Below, piece by piece: positions 45,999 to 54,935 of a stretch of DNA of 64,000 nt. Made by a program: the position numbers and the translations under genes. Below the pieces are notes generated by a model that was given only the letters and a program-made list of their open reading frames with translations, was not told the DNA's origin and did not search any database. Source of the stretch: Actinocatenispora sera (GTDB lineage: Bacteria > Actinomycetota > Actinomycetes > Mycobacteriales > Micromonosporaceae); the NCBI RefSeq assembly GCF_018324685.1, contig NZ_AP023354.1, forward strand, positions 2,418,001 through 2,482,000, read 5' to 3'. Within the stretch, counting starts at the first letter, position 1, and each line of letters opens with the position of its first letter.

Positions 45999-46606
45999 CC
46001 ACCCGCCTGCTGCTTGCCAGCCGGAACGCGAAGAAGCTGGTCGAGCTGCGCCGCATCCTCGCCGCCACCAGCGCCGGCGAGCAGATCGAGCTGGTCGGCC
46101 TGGACGACGTCGACGAGTACGCCGAGGTGCCGGAGTCGGGTCTCACCTTCGCCGAGAACGCGCTGATCAAGGCGCGCGAGGGTGCCCAGCAGACCGGCCT
46201 GCCGACGGTCGCCGACGACTCCGGTCTGACGGTCGACGCGCTCAACGGCATGCCCGGCGTGTTCAGCGCCCGCTGGTCCGGCCGGCACGGCAACGACGAG
46301 GCCAACCTGCGGCTGGTGCTCGACCAGATCGCCGACGTACCGGACGAGCACCGCGCCGGCGGGTTCGTCTGCGCCGCCGCGCTGGTCTGGCCGGACGGGC
46401 GGGAACAGGTCGTCGAGGGCCGGATGCTCGGGCACATCATCCGCGCGCCGCGGGGCGAGAACGGCTTCGGCTACGACCCGATCTTCGTCCCGGACGGGTA
46501 CGAGCAGACCACCGCCGAGCTGTCCGCCGACGACAAGGACGCGATCAGCCACCGCGGCAAGGCGTTCCGCGGCCTCGCCGACCTCATCGCCGCCGAGCTT
46601 CGCTGA
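45995..46606 (+). CDS. rdgB: RdgB/HAM1 non-canonical purine NTP pyrophosphatase
   Basis: This enzyme hydrolyses ITP, dITP and XTP to keep deaminated purines out of DNA and RNA. The 203-aa protein has [18 protein letters not shown] (SxNxxK motif), [44 protein letters not shown] and [16 protein letters not shown]. Starts with GTG inside the rph stop (GTGA overlap). Confidence 0.95.
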
Positions 46607-46691
46607 CCCGTCGCCGCCGGTTCGGGCCCGCGCCCGGTCGGCGCTGGATCAAGCTGCTGCCGGGTGCATCGCGCGGTGGCAGGATGCGGGT

Positions 46692-47261
46692 ATGGGACGC
46701 ACCGTGTACCTGGCGGGTGAGCCGGCGGCCGACTCGCTGCTCGCCGACTCACCGCTGGCGCTGCTGATCGGCATGCTGCTGGACCAGCAGGTGCCGATGG
46801 AGACCGCGTTCGCCGGCCCGAAGAAGATCGCCGACCGGTTCGGCGAGCTGTCCGCCGAGGCGATCGCGGACGCCGACGAGGACGAGTTCGTGGCGCTGTG
46901 TTCCGAGCCGCCGGCCGTGCACCGGTTCCCCGGCTCGATGGCCCGCCGCATCCAGGCGCTCTGCCGGTACCTGGTGGCCGAGTACGACGGGGTGCCCGAG
47001 GCGCTGTGGACCAGCGGCGACCCGGACGGCGCGACGGTGCTGAAGCGGTTGAAGAAGCTGCCCGGCTACGGTGAGCAGAAGGCGCGCATCTTCCTCGCCC
47101 TGCTCGGCAAGCAGTTCGACGTGCGGCCGGCCGGCTGGCGTGCGGCGGCCGGCGACTACGGCGTCGCGAACTCGCGCCGGTCGATCGCGGACGTGGTCGA
47201 CGACAGGTCGCTCGCCGAGGTGCGCGCCTTCAAGAAGCAGCAGAAGCTCAGCAGGCGCTGA
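46692..47261 (+). CDS. HhH-GPD-type base-excision DNA repair protein
   Basis: This 189-aa protein has the helix-hairpin-helix RLKKLPGYGEQKARIFLALLGKQFDV and an N-terminal SPLALLIGMLLDQQVPMETAFAGP, matching the small actinobacterial HhH-GPD family next to rdgB. Unlike classic glycosylases, it carries no clear catalytic Lys or iron-sulfur loop. A repair role is inferred from the fold. Its stop codon lies inside a terminator loop. Confidence 0.85.
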   Translation: MGRTVYLAGEPAADSLLADSPLALLIGMLLDQQVPMETAFAGPKKIADRFGELSAEAIADADEDEFVALCSEPPAVHRFPGSMARRIQALCRYLVAEYDGVPEALWTSGDPDGATVLKRLKKLPGYGEQKARIFLALLGKQFDVRPAGWRAAAGDYGVANSRRSIADVVDDRSLAEVRAFKKQQKLSRR

Positions 47262-47276
47262 ACGCGCCTGCTGAGC
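47246..47276 (+). terminator. Terminator overlapping the HhH-GPD stop codon
   Basis: GCTCAGCAGGCGC (47246-47258) pairs perfectly with 47264-47276; the 5-base loop contains the TGA stop. It ends the rph-rdgB gene block. Confidence 0.8.
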
Positions 47277-47296
47277 GCGGTGGTCTCCCGCTGGTG

Positions 47297-47456
47297 TGGG
47301 CGTCGAGAGTGGTTGCGGTGGACCACGTCGCTGGGTGGGCGTCGGGGCCTGTCGCGGTTCACCTTGTCGGGTGCGGTGGGCGTCGAGGGTGGTTGCGGTG
47401 CGCCACGGCGGTGGGGTGGGCGTCGGGCATGGTGCGTGGCCACCGTGGCGGAGGGT
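47297..47456. repeat. Two-copy tandem duplication, period about 80 bp
   Basis: TGGGCGTCGAGAGTGGTTGC at 47297 recurs at 47377 with one change. The following GGGTGGGCGTCGGG segments also recur with the same spacing. The copies are moderately diverged and fill the gap before the TetR stop codon. The ORFs that cross it are not coding. Confidence 0.6.
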
Positions 47457-47459
47457 TGG

Positions 47460-48092
47460 TCACTCCGCTGGGTGCGGGGTGGTGAGGCCGTTGATGAGGT
47501 GGTCGAGGGCGGCGATCATCTCCGTCCTGGCCGCGTCCGGGTCGGCGGACTCGGCGACGTAGAGGGCGGCCTCGTCGCTGGCGCCGAGCAGCAGGTGGGT
47601 GAGCGGGACGACCGGCTGGCGGGGTACCCGACCGGTGTCCATCGCGGCCGCGAGCAGGTCGTGCACCAGCCGGAACACGTACCGCTGGCAGAGCGCGCGC
47701 CAGCGGGTCCAGCCGAGTACCGAGGGGCCGTCGACGAGCACGATGCGCCGCACGTCTGGCGCGGCGCAGGCTTCCAGCCAGGCGCGGGCGGCCAGCCGCA
47801 TCGCGGCGACCGGCTCGGTGACGCCGGCGGCGCTGACCCGCTCGACCAGGTGTTCCGCGACGCCCGCCTCGACCGTCTCCAGTACCGCGGCGAACAGCGC
47901 CGTCTTGTCGGCGAACTGGTGGTACATCGCGCCACGGGTCACCGCCGCGGCGGCGACGATCGCCTCGGTACCGACGTGGGCGAAGCCGTGCGCCGCGAAC
48001 AGCGGCCGGGCCGCGGTGACGAGCGCCTCCCGGGTGGCGGCGGAGCGTTCGGGTTGGCTTCGGCGGGCCGGCTTCGGGGTGGTCGAAGGCAT
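47460..48092 (-). CDS. TetR family transcriptional regulator
   Basis: This 210-aa repressor has a TetR N-terminal HTH (TREALVTAARPLFAAHGFAHVGTEAIVAAAAVTRGAMYHQFADKTALFAAVLE) and a ligand-binding C-terminal domain. The ATG at 48092 is backed by AAGGAGGG. It is divergent from an SRPBCC gene, with a perfect ATACAG-N5-CTGTAT operator just upstream. It probably controls both itself and that gene. Confidence 0.9.
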   Translation of the reverse strand: MPSTTPKPARRSQPERSAATREALVTAARPLFAAHGFAHVGTEAIVAAAAVTRGAMYHQFADKTALFAAVLETVEAGVAEHLVERVSAAGVTEPVAAMRLAARAWLEACAAPDVRRIVLVDGPSVLGWTRWRALCQRYVFRLVHDLLAAAMDTGRVPRQPVVPLTHLLLGASDEAALYVAESADPDAARTEMIAALDHLINGLTTPHPAE

Positions 48093-48116
48093 GGGGCGGC
48101 GCCCTCCTTGATTTAC

Positions 48117-48133
48117 ATACAGGCTGTCTGTAT
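48117..48133. promoter_or_regulatory. TetR operator
   Basis: ATACAG-GCTGT-CTGTAT is a 17-base palindrome with 6-base arms, 24 bases before the tetR start in an AT-rich part of the spacer, as expected for TetR autorepression. Confidence 0.7.
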
Positions 48134-48286
48134 CTTAATTGCCACGGCCCGGCTCGCGCCAGGCGAGCCGGCAGGTTCCGGTCCGAGTCTGCCGCGCTGC
48201 CGCCGGAGCCCGCGCGCCCGGCCCGAGCGCCCACGCCCCGGCCGAGCGCCGTGCCGCCGGAGTCGACACAGGAGACAGGAGTGCGC

Positions 48287-48748
48287 ATGGACGAGCGGAT
48301 CAGGACGCTCGCGGCGTCGATCGACATCGCCGCACCGGCCGCCAGCGTGTGGCGGGTCGTCGCCGACGTGCGACGTACCGGCGAGTGGTCCCCGGAGTGC
48401 CGTCGGGTGATTCCGATCGGCGGTCGGGTCCGCCGGGGCACGTGGCTGCTCGGACTAAACCGCCGCGGCAGCACCCGGTGGCCGACGCTGTCGCGGGTGG
48501 TCCGGTTCGAGCCGGAGCGGGAGATCACCTGGCGGGTCGACACCAACCGTTCGCAGTGGGGCTACACGCTGCGGGAGACCGACACCGGATGCGAGCTGAC
48601 CTCGACCCGGCGCACCCCGGACGGGGTCGGCGCGTTCGCCACCTGGTTCACGCGCACCTTCCTCGGCGGCCAGAACAGCCACGACGAGGAGCTGGAGGCC
48701 GGCATCCGGGCCAGCCTGGAGCGGATCAGGTCGCTCGCGGAGGCATGA
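48287..48748 (+). CDS. SRPBCC (polyketide cyclase/START-like) family protein
   Basis: This 153-aa hydrophobic-ligand-binding fold has the typical start SIDIAAPAASVWRVVADVRRTGEWSPEC, then RRGTWLLGLNRRG and the C-terminal helix ELEAGIRASLERIRSLAE. The ligand is unknown. The ATG at 48287 follows GGAGACAGGAG. An in-frame GTG at 48281 is an alternative start. Probably regulated by the divergent TetR. Confidence 0.82.
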   Translation: MDERIRTLAASIDIAAPAASVWRVVADVRRTGEWSPECRRVIPIGGRVRRGTWLLGLNRRGSTRWPTLSRVVRFEPEREITWRVDTNRSQWGYTLRETDTGCELTSTRRTPDGVGAFATWFTRTFLGGQNSHDEELEAGIRASLERIRSLAEA

Positions 48749-48763
48749 CCGGGGCGGACCGGG

Positions 48764-48836
48764 TGGGGCCGGTGAGATTCGAACTCACACTGGCATGGAC
48801 CTAAACCATGTGCCTCTGCCGTTGGGCTACGGCCCC
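48764..48836 (-). tRNA. tRNA with anticodon UAG (class I body)
   Basis: A complete cloverleaf can be drawn: acceptor GGGGCCG/CGGCCCC, a D arm with 3 to 4 pairs, anticodon stem CATGG/CCATG with loop TTTAGGT, a 5-base variable loop CCAGT, T arm GTGAG-TTCGAAT-CTCAC and discriminator A73. The anticodon UAG would read the Leu codon CUA. Leucine tRNAs normally have a long class II variable arm, which this gene lacks, so the amino acid is uncertain. The CCA end is not encoded. It is read toward lower coordinates and ends at 48764. Confidence 0.8.
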
Positions 48837-48848
48837 CGCGTACGCGTT

Positions 48849-48875
48849 GCGCCCGCTCCTGGTCGGAGCGGGCGC
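48849..48875 (-). terminator. Terminator between metalloprotease gene and tRNA
   Basis: GCGCCCGCTCC (48849-48859) pairs perfectly with 48865-48875 around a 5-base loop, downstream of the metalloprotease gene on the minus strand. Confidence 0.65.
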
Positions 48876-48925
48876 GTCGAACGTCAGGCCAGTGTAGGCA
48901 GCCTGCACCAGCCGGCCGCCGCGGG

Positions 48926-50401
48926 TCAGTCCTGCGGCTTGTCGCCATCCTCGGGACGGTCGCGCCGCTCGGCGCCCCCGGCCGCGCCCTCCGTGCCGGC
49001 ACCGCCTTCCGTGCCGGTGCTGTCGTTCGTGCCGGTGCTGTCGTTCGTGCCGGCACCGCCTTCCGTGCCGGTGCTGTCGTTCGTGCCGGCGCTGTCGTCG
49101 GAGTCGGCCCTCGATCCCGGGTCCGGCTCGCCGTCCGTCGCCGGCTTGCCCGTACCGACCTCGGGGGTCGCGGTGCCGGTGAGCGCCGGGTCGGACAGGT
49201 CGAAGCCCATGTCGCCGATGTCGAACGACGAGGTGTCGGCGAACGCGGCCGGGTCGGCGAAGTCGTCCGCCGACGGCAGCAGGTCCGGGTGGCCCCAGAT
49301 CGCGTCCCGTCCGTCGACACCGCGGCGGGCCCGCAGCTCCTCCCACAGCGCGGTCGCCTCGCGCAGCCGGCGCGGCCGCAGCTCCAGGCCGACCAGCGCG
49401 GCGAACGTCTGCTCGGCCGGGCCGCCCTCGGCCCGGCGCCGCTGGAACGCCTCGGTCAGCCGCGCGACGTTCGGCAGCCGGTCCGCGACCGCGGCGGTGA
49501 CCACGTGCGTCACCCACCCCTCGACCAGCGCCAGGCTGGTCTCCAGCCGGTTCAGCGCGGAGCGCTGTGCCGGGGTGTCCTCCGGGGTGAAGACGCCCTC
49601 GAAGTTGAGCTCCTGCATCGACTCCGGGTTGCTCGGATCGACCTGGCCGAGCGCCTCCTCGATGGCCTCCCGGTTGACCGTGATGCCCTGCGCGTACGTC
49701 TCGACGGCGGCGAGCATGTGCCCGCGCAGCCACGGCACGTGCGCGTACAGCCGGTGGTGAGCGGCCTCGCGCAGCGCGGTGTAGAGCCGCACCTGATCGG
49801 CCGGCAGCTCCAGCCCCTCCCGGTACGCGGCGAGGTTGGTGGGCAGCAGACCGGCCACGCCGGCCGGGCCGAGCGGCAGGCCGATGTCGGAGTCGGACAG
49901 CACCTCGCCGGCCAGCGACGCGAGCGCCGCGCCGAGCTGGCCGCCGAACATCGCGCCACCCAGCGAAGAGACCATCGCCTGCATCGGGCCAAGCTGGCCG
50001 CGCAGCTCCTCGGGCATCAGGTCGCTCATCGAGGTGACCATCCGGCCGGCCACCGGGTCGCACAGCTGCTGCCAGACCGGCAGCGTCTTCTCGATCCACT
50101 CCCGTCGGGTCCAGGCGGCGGTCGAGCGCACCCCGCTGGGCAGCGTGGTGACCGGATCGAGCCACAGGTCGGCGAGTTTCACCGCCTCGGCGAGCTCGGC
50201 GCGGTCGCTCGCGGCGACGGCGGGATCGTCGGTGTCGACCTGGCTGGTGGCGACCTGCTTGGCCAGGTCCCAGTTGACCGGGCCGGAGCTCGGGGTCACC
50301 AGAAACTGCTGAAGCTGGGACAAAAACCGCGCCATCTGCTGCGGGTCGTTGGGGTCGGGTGTGCCTCCCGGCACCGAGAACCCGAACGGAATATCAGTCA
50401 T
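48926..50401 (-). CDS. Zinc-dependent metalloprotease-like protein (DUF2342)
   Basis: This 491-aa protein belongs to the actinobacterial family annotated as F420-biosynthesis-associated or zinc-dependent metalloprotease. Its motif LREAAHHRLYAHVPWLRGHMLAAVE holds the probable zinc-binding His residues. The start MTDIPFGFSVPGGTPDPNDPQQMARFL is the conserved N-terminus. The last about 70 residues are a disordered tail built from GTNDSTGTEGGAG repeats, encoded by tandem DNA repeats. It is divergent from the PDZ protease gene. The substrate is unknown. Confidence 0.82.
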   Translation of the reverse strand: MTDIPFGFSVPGGTPDPNDPQQMARFLSQLQQFLVTPSSGPVNWDLAKQVATSQVDTDDPAVAASDRAELAEAVKLADLWLDPVTTLPSGVRSTAAWTRREWIEKTLPVWQQLCDPVAGRMVTSMSDLMPEELRGQLGPMQAMVSSLGGAMFGGQLGAALASLAGEVLSDSDIGLPLGPAGVAGLLPTNLAAYREGLELPADQVRLYTALREAAHHRLYAHVPWLRGHMLAAVETYAQGITVNREAIEEALGQVDPSNPESMQELNFEGVFTPEDTPAQRSALNRLETSLALVEGWVTHVVTAAVADRLPNVARLTEAFQRRRAEGGPAEQTFAALVGLELRPRRLREATALWEELRARRGVDGRDAIWGHPDLLPSADDFADPAAFADTSSFDIGDMGFDLSDPALTGTATPEVGTGKPATDGEPDPGSRADSDDSAGTNDSTGTEGGAGTNDSTGTNDSTGTEGGAGTEGAAGGAERRDRPEDGDKPQD

Positions 50402-50630
50402 CACAACGTCCCATCGCACCGTGTGCAGGTAGGTGCAACCGCCCCGGTCACACCTCCCACGGTACGCGACGTGCAGTGACCGGACACCCGGGCGGCGTCC
50501 GCTGTGCGCGAACACGCGCACGGCCCCCGCACCCCGCGACACGAAGTGCGTGCCGCCCCCGGGCCGGACTGCCGACACGCGGTGCGCGGGTGGCTGCGCC
50601 GGCGTGGCGCCGCCCGAATAGGCTCCCGGC

Positions 50631-51647
50631 ATGGAACGACGCGGGTGGACCGTGCTGATCGGCACCGTACTGGTGGCCCTGCTGACCGTGGCCTCGCTGC
50701 TGGTGAAGGTGCCGTACGTGGCGCTCGGGCCGGGGCCGACGGTCGACACGCTGGGCACCGTCGACGGGACGAAGATCATCACCGTGCAGCGCGGTACGGC
50801 GTCGAAGTCGACCGGGCAGCTGCGGCTGGTGACGGTCTCCGTCTCCGACGACCTGACCCTTTGGTCGGCGATGTACGACTGGTGGGACGACCGGTACGCC
50901 GTGGTGCCGCGAGACGCGGTCTACCCGCCGGACCAGACCGAGCAGCAGACCGACAAGCAGCAGCAACAGCAGTTCCAGGACTCGCAGACCGCGGCCGAGA
51001 CCGCCGCCTACCGCGAGCTGGGCTGTTCGGTCGACGTGACCGTCAAGTCGGTGGCGGCCGGTTCCGGCGCGGCCGGCAAGCTGAAGGCCGGCGACGTGCT
51101 GGACAGCGTCGACGGCAAGCCGGTCACCTCGACGCAGAACCTGGTCACCCTGGTGCAGGGCAAGGCGGTCGGTAGCAAGCGCGAGATCGGCTACACCCGC
51201 GACGGCAAGGCGAGGACCGCGACGATCACCACCGGCAAGGGCGACTCGGGCAAGGCGGCACTGGGGGTCACGGTGACCGAGAAGCAGCCCTGCAAGTACC
51301 GGGTGAAGGTCAGCCTCGGCGAGATCGGCGGGCCGTCCGCCGGGATGATGTTCGCGCTGGGCATCGTCGACACGCTGACCCCGGCCGACCTGACCGGCGG
51401 CAAGGTCATCGCCGGTACCGGCGAGATCGACGCGGACGGCAGGGTCGGCCCGATCGGCGGCATCCAGCAGAAGCTGCTCGGCGCGAAGCGGGACCGCGCG
51501 ACGGTGTTCCTCACCCCGGCCGGCAACTGCGCGCAGGCCAAGAGCGCGGTACCGGACGGGTTGACGCTGGTGAAGGTGAGCACGCTGCACGGCGCGCTGC
51601 AGGCGCTGTCCGAGTTGCGTGCCGGCAAACCGACTCCGACGTGCTGA
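50631..51647 (+). CDS. PDZ and Lon-like (S16) serine protease
   Basis: This 338-aa membrane-anchored protein has one N-terminal transmembrane helix (residues 6-28), a PDZ domain (about 140-205; KLKAGDVLDSVDGKPVTS) and a C-terminal Lon-type protease domain. Catalytic Ser is in IGGPSAGMMFALG and Lys in GPIGGIQQKLLGAKRD. It matches the YlbL/Rv3194c family, thought to cleave substrates outside the membrane. A Gln-rich linker (TEQQTDKQQQQQFQDSQ) sits before the PDZ domain. Confidence 0.9.
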   Translation: MERRGWTVLIGTVLVALLTVASLLVKVPYVALGPGPTVDTLGTVDGTKIITVQRGTASKSTGQLRLVTVSVSDDLTLWSAMYDWWDDRYAVVPRDAVYPPDQTEQQTDKQQQQQFQDSQTAAETAAYRELGCSVDVTVKSVAAGSGAAGKLKAGDVLDSVDGKPVTSTQNLVTLVQGKAVGSKREIGYTRDGKARTATITTGKGDSGKAALGVTVTEKQPCKYRVKVSLGEIGGPSAGMMFALGIVDTLTPADLTGGKVIAGTGEIDADGRVGPIGGIQQKLLGAKRDRATVFLTPAGNCAQAKSAVPDGLTLVKVSTLHGALQALSELRAGKPTPTC

Positions 51648-51768
51648 ACGGTTCCTCGGTGTTTGCTGACCGGCCGGCAGGCAGGACCGTACGGGCGGAT
51701 GCCGGCGCGATCGCCTAGTCTGGGACGCCACGCGCAGGTCGTGGGTCGGCGGGATGGGGGATGAGCCG

Positions 51769-54735
51769 GTGACGATGCGAACGCCTCTGCCCATGGTCGG
51801 TCGCCGCACCCGGCGCATCCTGGTCGCGATCGTCGCACTGATCGTGCTGATCGCGGTCGGCAGCTGGGTGGTGTCCGCCTGGACCGACTGGCTGTGGTTC
51901 CGCGAGGTGTCCTACACCTCGGTGTTCGCCACCAACCTGCGCACCAAGCTGGCGCTGTTCGCCGTCTTCGGCGTCGCCGCGGCGGTGTGGCTCGGCGGCA
52001 ACATCCAGCTCGCGTACCGGCTGCGGCCGAAGGTGCGGCCGCACTCGCCCGAGCAGCAGAACCTGGACCGCTACCGGTCGGCCGTGACACCGCGGATGCG
52101 GCTGATCGTCGCCGCGGTGGCGATCGTGACCGGGCTGATCACCGGGCTGTCCGCGCGCGGCGAGTGGGCGCAGTGGCTGCTGTTCCGCAACGCCCAGCGG
52201 TTCGGGACCGGCGACCCGCAGTTCGGCACCGACATCGGCTTCTACGTCTTCAAGTACCCGTTCTACCGGTACCTGATCGGGGTCGGGTTCACGCTGGTGT
52301 TCCTGGCGCTGGTGGCGGTGCTGCTGACGTACTGGCTCTACGGCGGGGTGCGGCTGTCCGGCCGCGGCGACCGCATCACCAACGCCGCCCGGCTGCACCT
52401 GTCGATCCTGGTCGCGCTGTTCGTGGTGCTCAAGGCGGTGGCGTACTTCCTGGACCAGTGCGGGCTGCTGCTCGGCCACACGTCCACCACCGGTACCGAC
52501 GGCGCCGGGTACACCGCGATCAACGCGCTGCTGCCGGCCAAACAGATCCTCGCCTGGATCGCGCTGGTGGTCGCGGTCGCGGTGCTGGTGTTCTCCAACG
52601 CGGTGGCGCGCAACCTGATCTGGCCCGGGGTGTCGTTGGCGCTGCTGGCGATCGCGGCGGTCACCATCGGCGGGATCTACCCGGGCATGGTGTCCACGTT
52701 CACCGTCAAGCCGAACATCCCTGCCAAGGAAGGCAAGTACATCCAGCGCAGCATCACCGCGACCCGTGCGGCGTACGGCATCCAGGACATCGGTGGCGGG
52801 GTGTACCCGGCGTCCAACACCACGCCGGACGCCAAGCTGGCGGCGGACAGGAACACGGTGCCGAACGTACGGCTGCTCGACCCGGCCAAGGTGCCGGCCA
52901 CCTTCACCCAGCTGCAGCAGGTGCGCGGGTTCTACGACTTCGGCGACAAGCTCAACGTGGACCGGTACACAGTGGACGGTCGCACCCAGGACTACGTGGT
53001 CGGGGTGCGCCAGCTCGACTCGTCCCGGCTGTCCGGCGCGCAGCGCACCTGGCAGAACCGGCACGCGGTGTTCACCCACGGGTACGGGTTCGTCGCCGCG
53101 CCCGCCGACACCACCTGTGCCGACGGACAACCGTCGTTCGTGTCCGGCTCGCTCGGCGACACCAAGAAGGAGGCCACGCAGGGAGACTGCTACTCCGGGC
53201 CGAGCAAGCTGGACGTCCGGCAGCCGCGCATCTACTACTCGGACAAGCTGACCGACTTCGCCATCGTGGGCAAGACCGGCGGCGCCGACCGGGAGTACGA
53301 CCGGCCGGGCGCGGGTGGCGCCAACGCGCCCGAGCTGCAGAACACCTACGACGGCTCCGGCGGCGTCCCCGTCGGCTCGTACGGCCGGCGACTGCTGTAC
53401 GCGCTGGACTTCCACGACAGCAACTTCCTGCTCGCCAGCGACTACTTCAATGCCGACTCGAAGCTGCTGTACGTCCGGGACCCGCGGGCGAGGGTGGAGA
53501 AGGTCGCGCCGTTCCTGACCGTCGACGGCGACCCCTACCCCGCGGTCGTGGGCGGCCGGGTGCAGTGGATCCTCGACTGCTACACCACCTCCTCGACTTA
53601 CCCGTACTCGCAGCGCACCGACCTGCAGTCGGCGACCAGCGACTCGCAGACCGGATCCGGTACCGCGGCCCAGGACCGGCGCAGCATCAACTACATCCGC
53701 AACTCGGTCAAGGCCACCGTGGACGCCTACACCGGCAAGGTCACGCTGTACCAGTTCGACCGCACCGACCCGGTGCTGAAGGCCTGGAACGCCGCGTACG
53801 GCGGGATCCTGAAGACGACGATCCCGGCGGACCTCGCCGCGCACTTCCGGTACCCGGAGGACCTGTTCAAGGTGCAGCGCGACACCCTGAACCGGTACCA
53901 CATCACCGATCCGCAGGCGTTCAACAAGCAGGACAACCTGTGGGAGACGCCCAAGGACCCGACCCGCTCCGGTGGCCACAAGCAGCCGCCGTACTACGTG
54001 GTCGCCCAGTTCCCGCAACAGAACGAGCCGACGTTCCAGCTCACCGCGGCACTCACCTCGCGCAACCGCAACAACCTCGCCGCGATCCTCTCCGCGTACT
54101 ACGACTCGTCCGGCCGGCCGAAGCTCGCCGTCACCGAACTGCCCGGCAACTCCAACTTCCTCGGCCCCAACCAGGTCCAGTCGAAGATGCAGAACCAGGA
54201 AGGCATCCAGAACAACCTGGCACTCGGCGACTCCAAGACCTCCAGCCTCGACTACGGCAACCTGCTCACGCTTCCGGTCGCCGACGGGCTGCTCTACGTG
54301 GAACCGGTGTACATCAAGGGCAAGAACGTGCCGTACCCGTTGCTGAAGACGGTCCTGGTCGGCTACGGCAGCCAGGTCGGCTACGGCCCCGACCTCAAGT
54401 CCGCGATCACCAACATGACCTCGTCGTCCACCAGTACGGCACCGCCCGGCGACGACGGCTCCGATGCCGGCGGCGAGACCGGTACCTCACCCGACATCGA
54501 CGCCGCGGTACGGGCGATCGACAAGGCGCTCGCCGACCTGTCCGCTGCCCGCAAGGCCGACGACTACACCGCCGAAGGCAAGGCGCTCGCCGAGCTGAAG
54601 AAGGCCACCAAACAGTACGAAGACGCCAAGAAAGCGGCAAAGGCGACGGCCTCGCCGGGAGCCGGGACGACCCCGTCGCCGGGCGCGAAGACCCCCTCGC
54701 CAGAGGCGAAGACAACGCCCTCACCAGGGAGTTGA
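51769..54735 (+). CDS. UPF0182 family membrane protein
   Basis: This 988-aa protein has seven N-terminal membrane helices (residues about 15-300: for example ILVAIVALIVLIAVGSWVVSAW and ILAWIALVVAVAVLVFSN), followed by a large extracellular domain (about 310-880) and an acidic tail ending in PSPGAKTPSPEAKT-type repeats. COG1615 proteins are widespread in actinobacteria and have no assigned function. The GTG at 51769 is preferred; ATG at 51754 or 51775 would also fit. It ends 61 bases before the tRNA-fMet gene. Confidence 0.88.
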   Translation: MTMRTPLPMVGRRTRRILVAIVALIVLIAVGSWVVSAWTDWLWFREVSYTSVFATNLRTKLALFAVFGVAAAVWLGGNIQLAYRLRPKVRPHSPEQQNLDRYRSAVTPRMRLIVAAVAIVTGLITGLSARGEWAQWLLFRNAQRFGTGDPQFGTDIGFYVFKYPFYRYLIGVGFTLVFLALVAVLLTYWLYGGVRLSGRGDRITNAARLHLSILVALFVVLKAVAYFLDQCGLLLGHTSTTGTDGAGYTAINALLPAKQILAWIALVVAVAVLVFSNAVARNLIWPGVSLALLAIAAVTIGGIYPGMVSTFTVKPNIPAKEGKYIQRSITATRAAYGIQDIGGGVYPASNTTPDAKLAADRNTVPNVRLLDPAKVPATFTQLQQVRGFYDFGDKLNVDRYTVDGRTQDYVVGVRQLDSSRLSGAQRTWQNRHAVFTHGYGFVAAPADTTCADGQPSFVSGSLGDTKKEATQGDCYSGPSKLDVRQPRIYYSDKLTDFAIVGKTGGADREYDRPGAGGANAPELQNTYDGSGGVPVGSYGRRLLYALDFHDSNFLLASDYFNADSKLLYVRDPRARVEKVAPFLTVDGDPYPAVVGGRVQWILDCYTTSSTYPYSQRTDLQSATSDSQTGSGTAAQDRRSINYIRNSVKATVDAYTGKVTLYQFDRTDPVLKAWNAAYGGILKTTIPADLAAHFRYPEDLFKVQRDTLNRYHITDPQAFNKQDNLWETPKDPTRSGGHKQPPYYVVAQFPQQNEPTFQLTAALTSRNRNNLAAILSAYYDSSGRPKLAVTELPGNSNFLGPNQVQSKMQNQEGIQNNLALGDSKTSSLDYGNLLTLPVADGLLYVEPVYIKGKNVPYPLLKTVLVGYGSQVGYGPDLKSAITNMTSSSTSTAPPGDDGSDAGGETGTSPDIDAAVRAIDKALADLSAARKADDYTAEGKALAELKKATKQYEDAKKAAKATASPGAGTTPSPGAKTPSPEAKTTPSPGS

Positions 54736-54795
54736 TCGACACCGCCACCCCGATTTGGAGGGCGCCGGGGCGCCCGCTAGTATTGGTCTCACCGC

Positions 54796-54869
54796 CGCGG
54801 GGTGGAGCAGCTCGGTAGCTCGCTGGGCTCATAACCCAGAGGTCGCAGGTTCAAATCCTGCCCCCGCTA
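54796..54869 (+). tRNA. Initiator tRNA-fMet (anticodon CAU)
   Basis: The cloverleaf has acceptor CGCGGGG with the unpaired first position (C1 opposite U72), the three consecutive G-C pairs in the anticodon stem (CTGGG-CTCATAA-CCCAG) and T arm GCAGG-TTCAAAT-CCTGC, all hallmarks of initiator tRNA. The anticodon is CAU. Its 3' half is part of the 102-bp repeat that ends the integrated element, so the gene is the element's attachment site and remains complete. Confidence 0.95.
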
Positions 54870-54928
54870 CGAGGGAAAACGCCCTCCTGGAGATCATCCA
54901 GGAGGGCGTTTTCATGTCCCGTGCTAAC
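54827..54928. repeat. Left copy of the 102-bp direct repeat (attL side)
   Basis: This stretch, from the anticodon of tRNA-fMet through the tRNA 3' end, a terminator and the following TTTTCATGTCCCGTGCTAAC, is identical to 62944-63045. The sequence to the right is the integrase gene's 3' end, so this is the junction of the element with the tRNA gene. Confidence 0.9.
54876..54912. terminator. Terminator of tRNA-fMet and integrase
   Basis: AAAACGCCCTCCTGG (54876-54890) pairs perfectly with CCAGGAGGGCGTTTT (54898-54912) around AGATCAT. A-tract and T-tract flank the stem, so it works for the tRNA on the plus strand and the integrase on the minus strand. Confidence 0.9.
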
Positions 54929-54935
54929 GGATTTG

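Noticed and set aside
48764-48836. Amber suppressor tRNA
   Set aside because: The anticodon is UAG, which reads CUA. An amber suppressor would need anticodon CUA.
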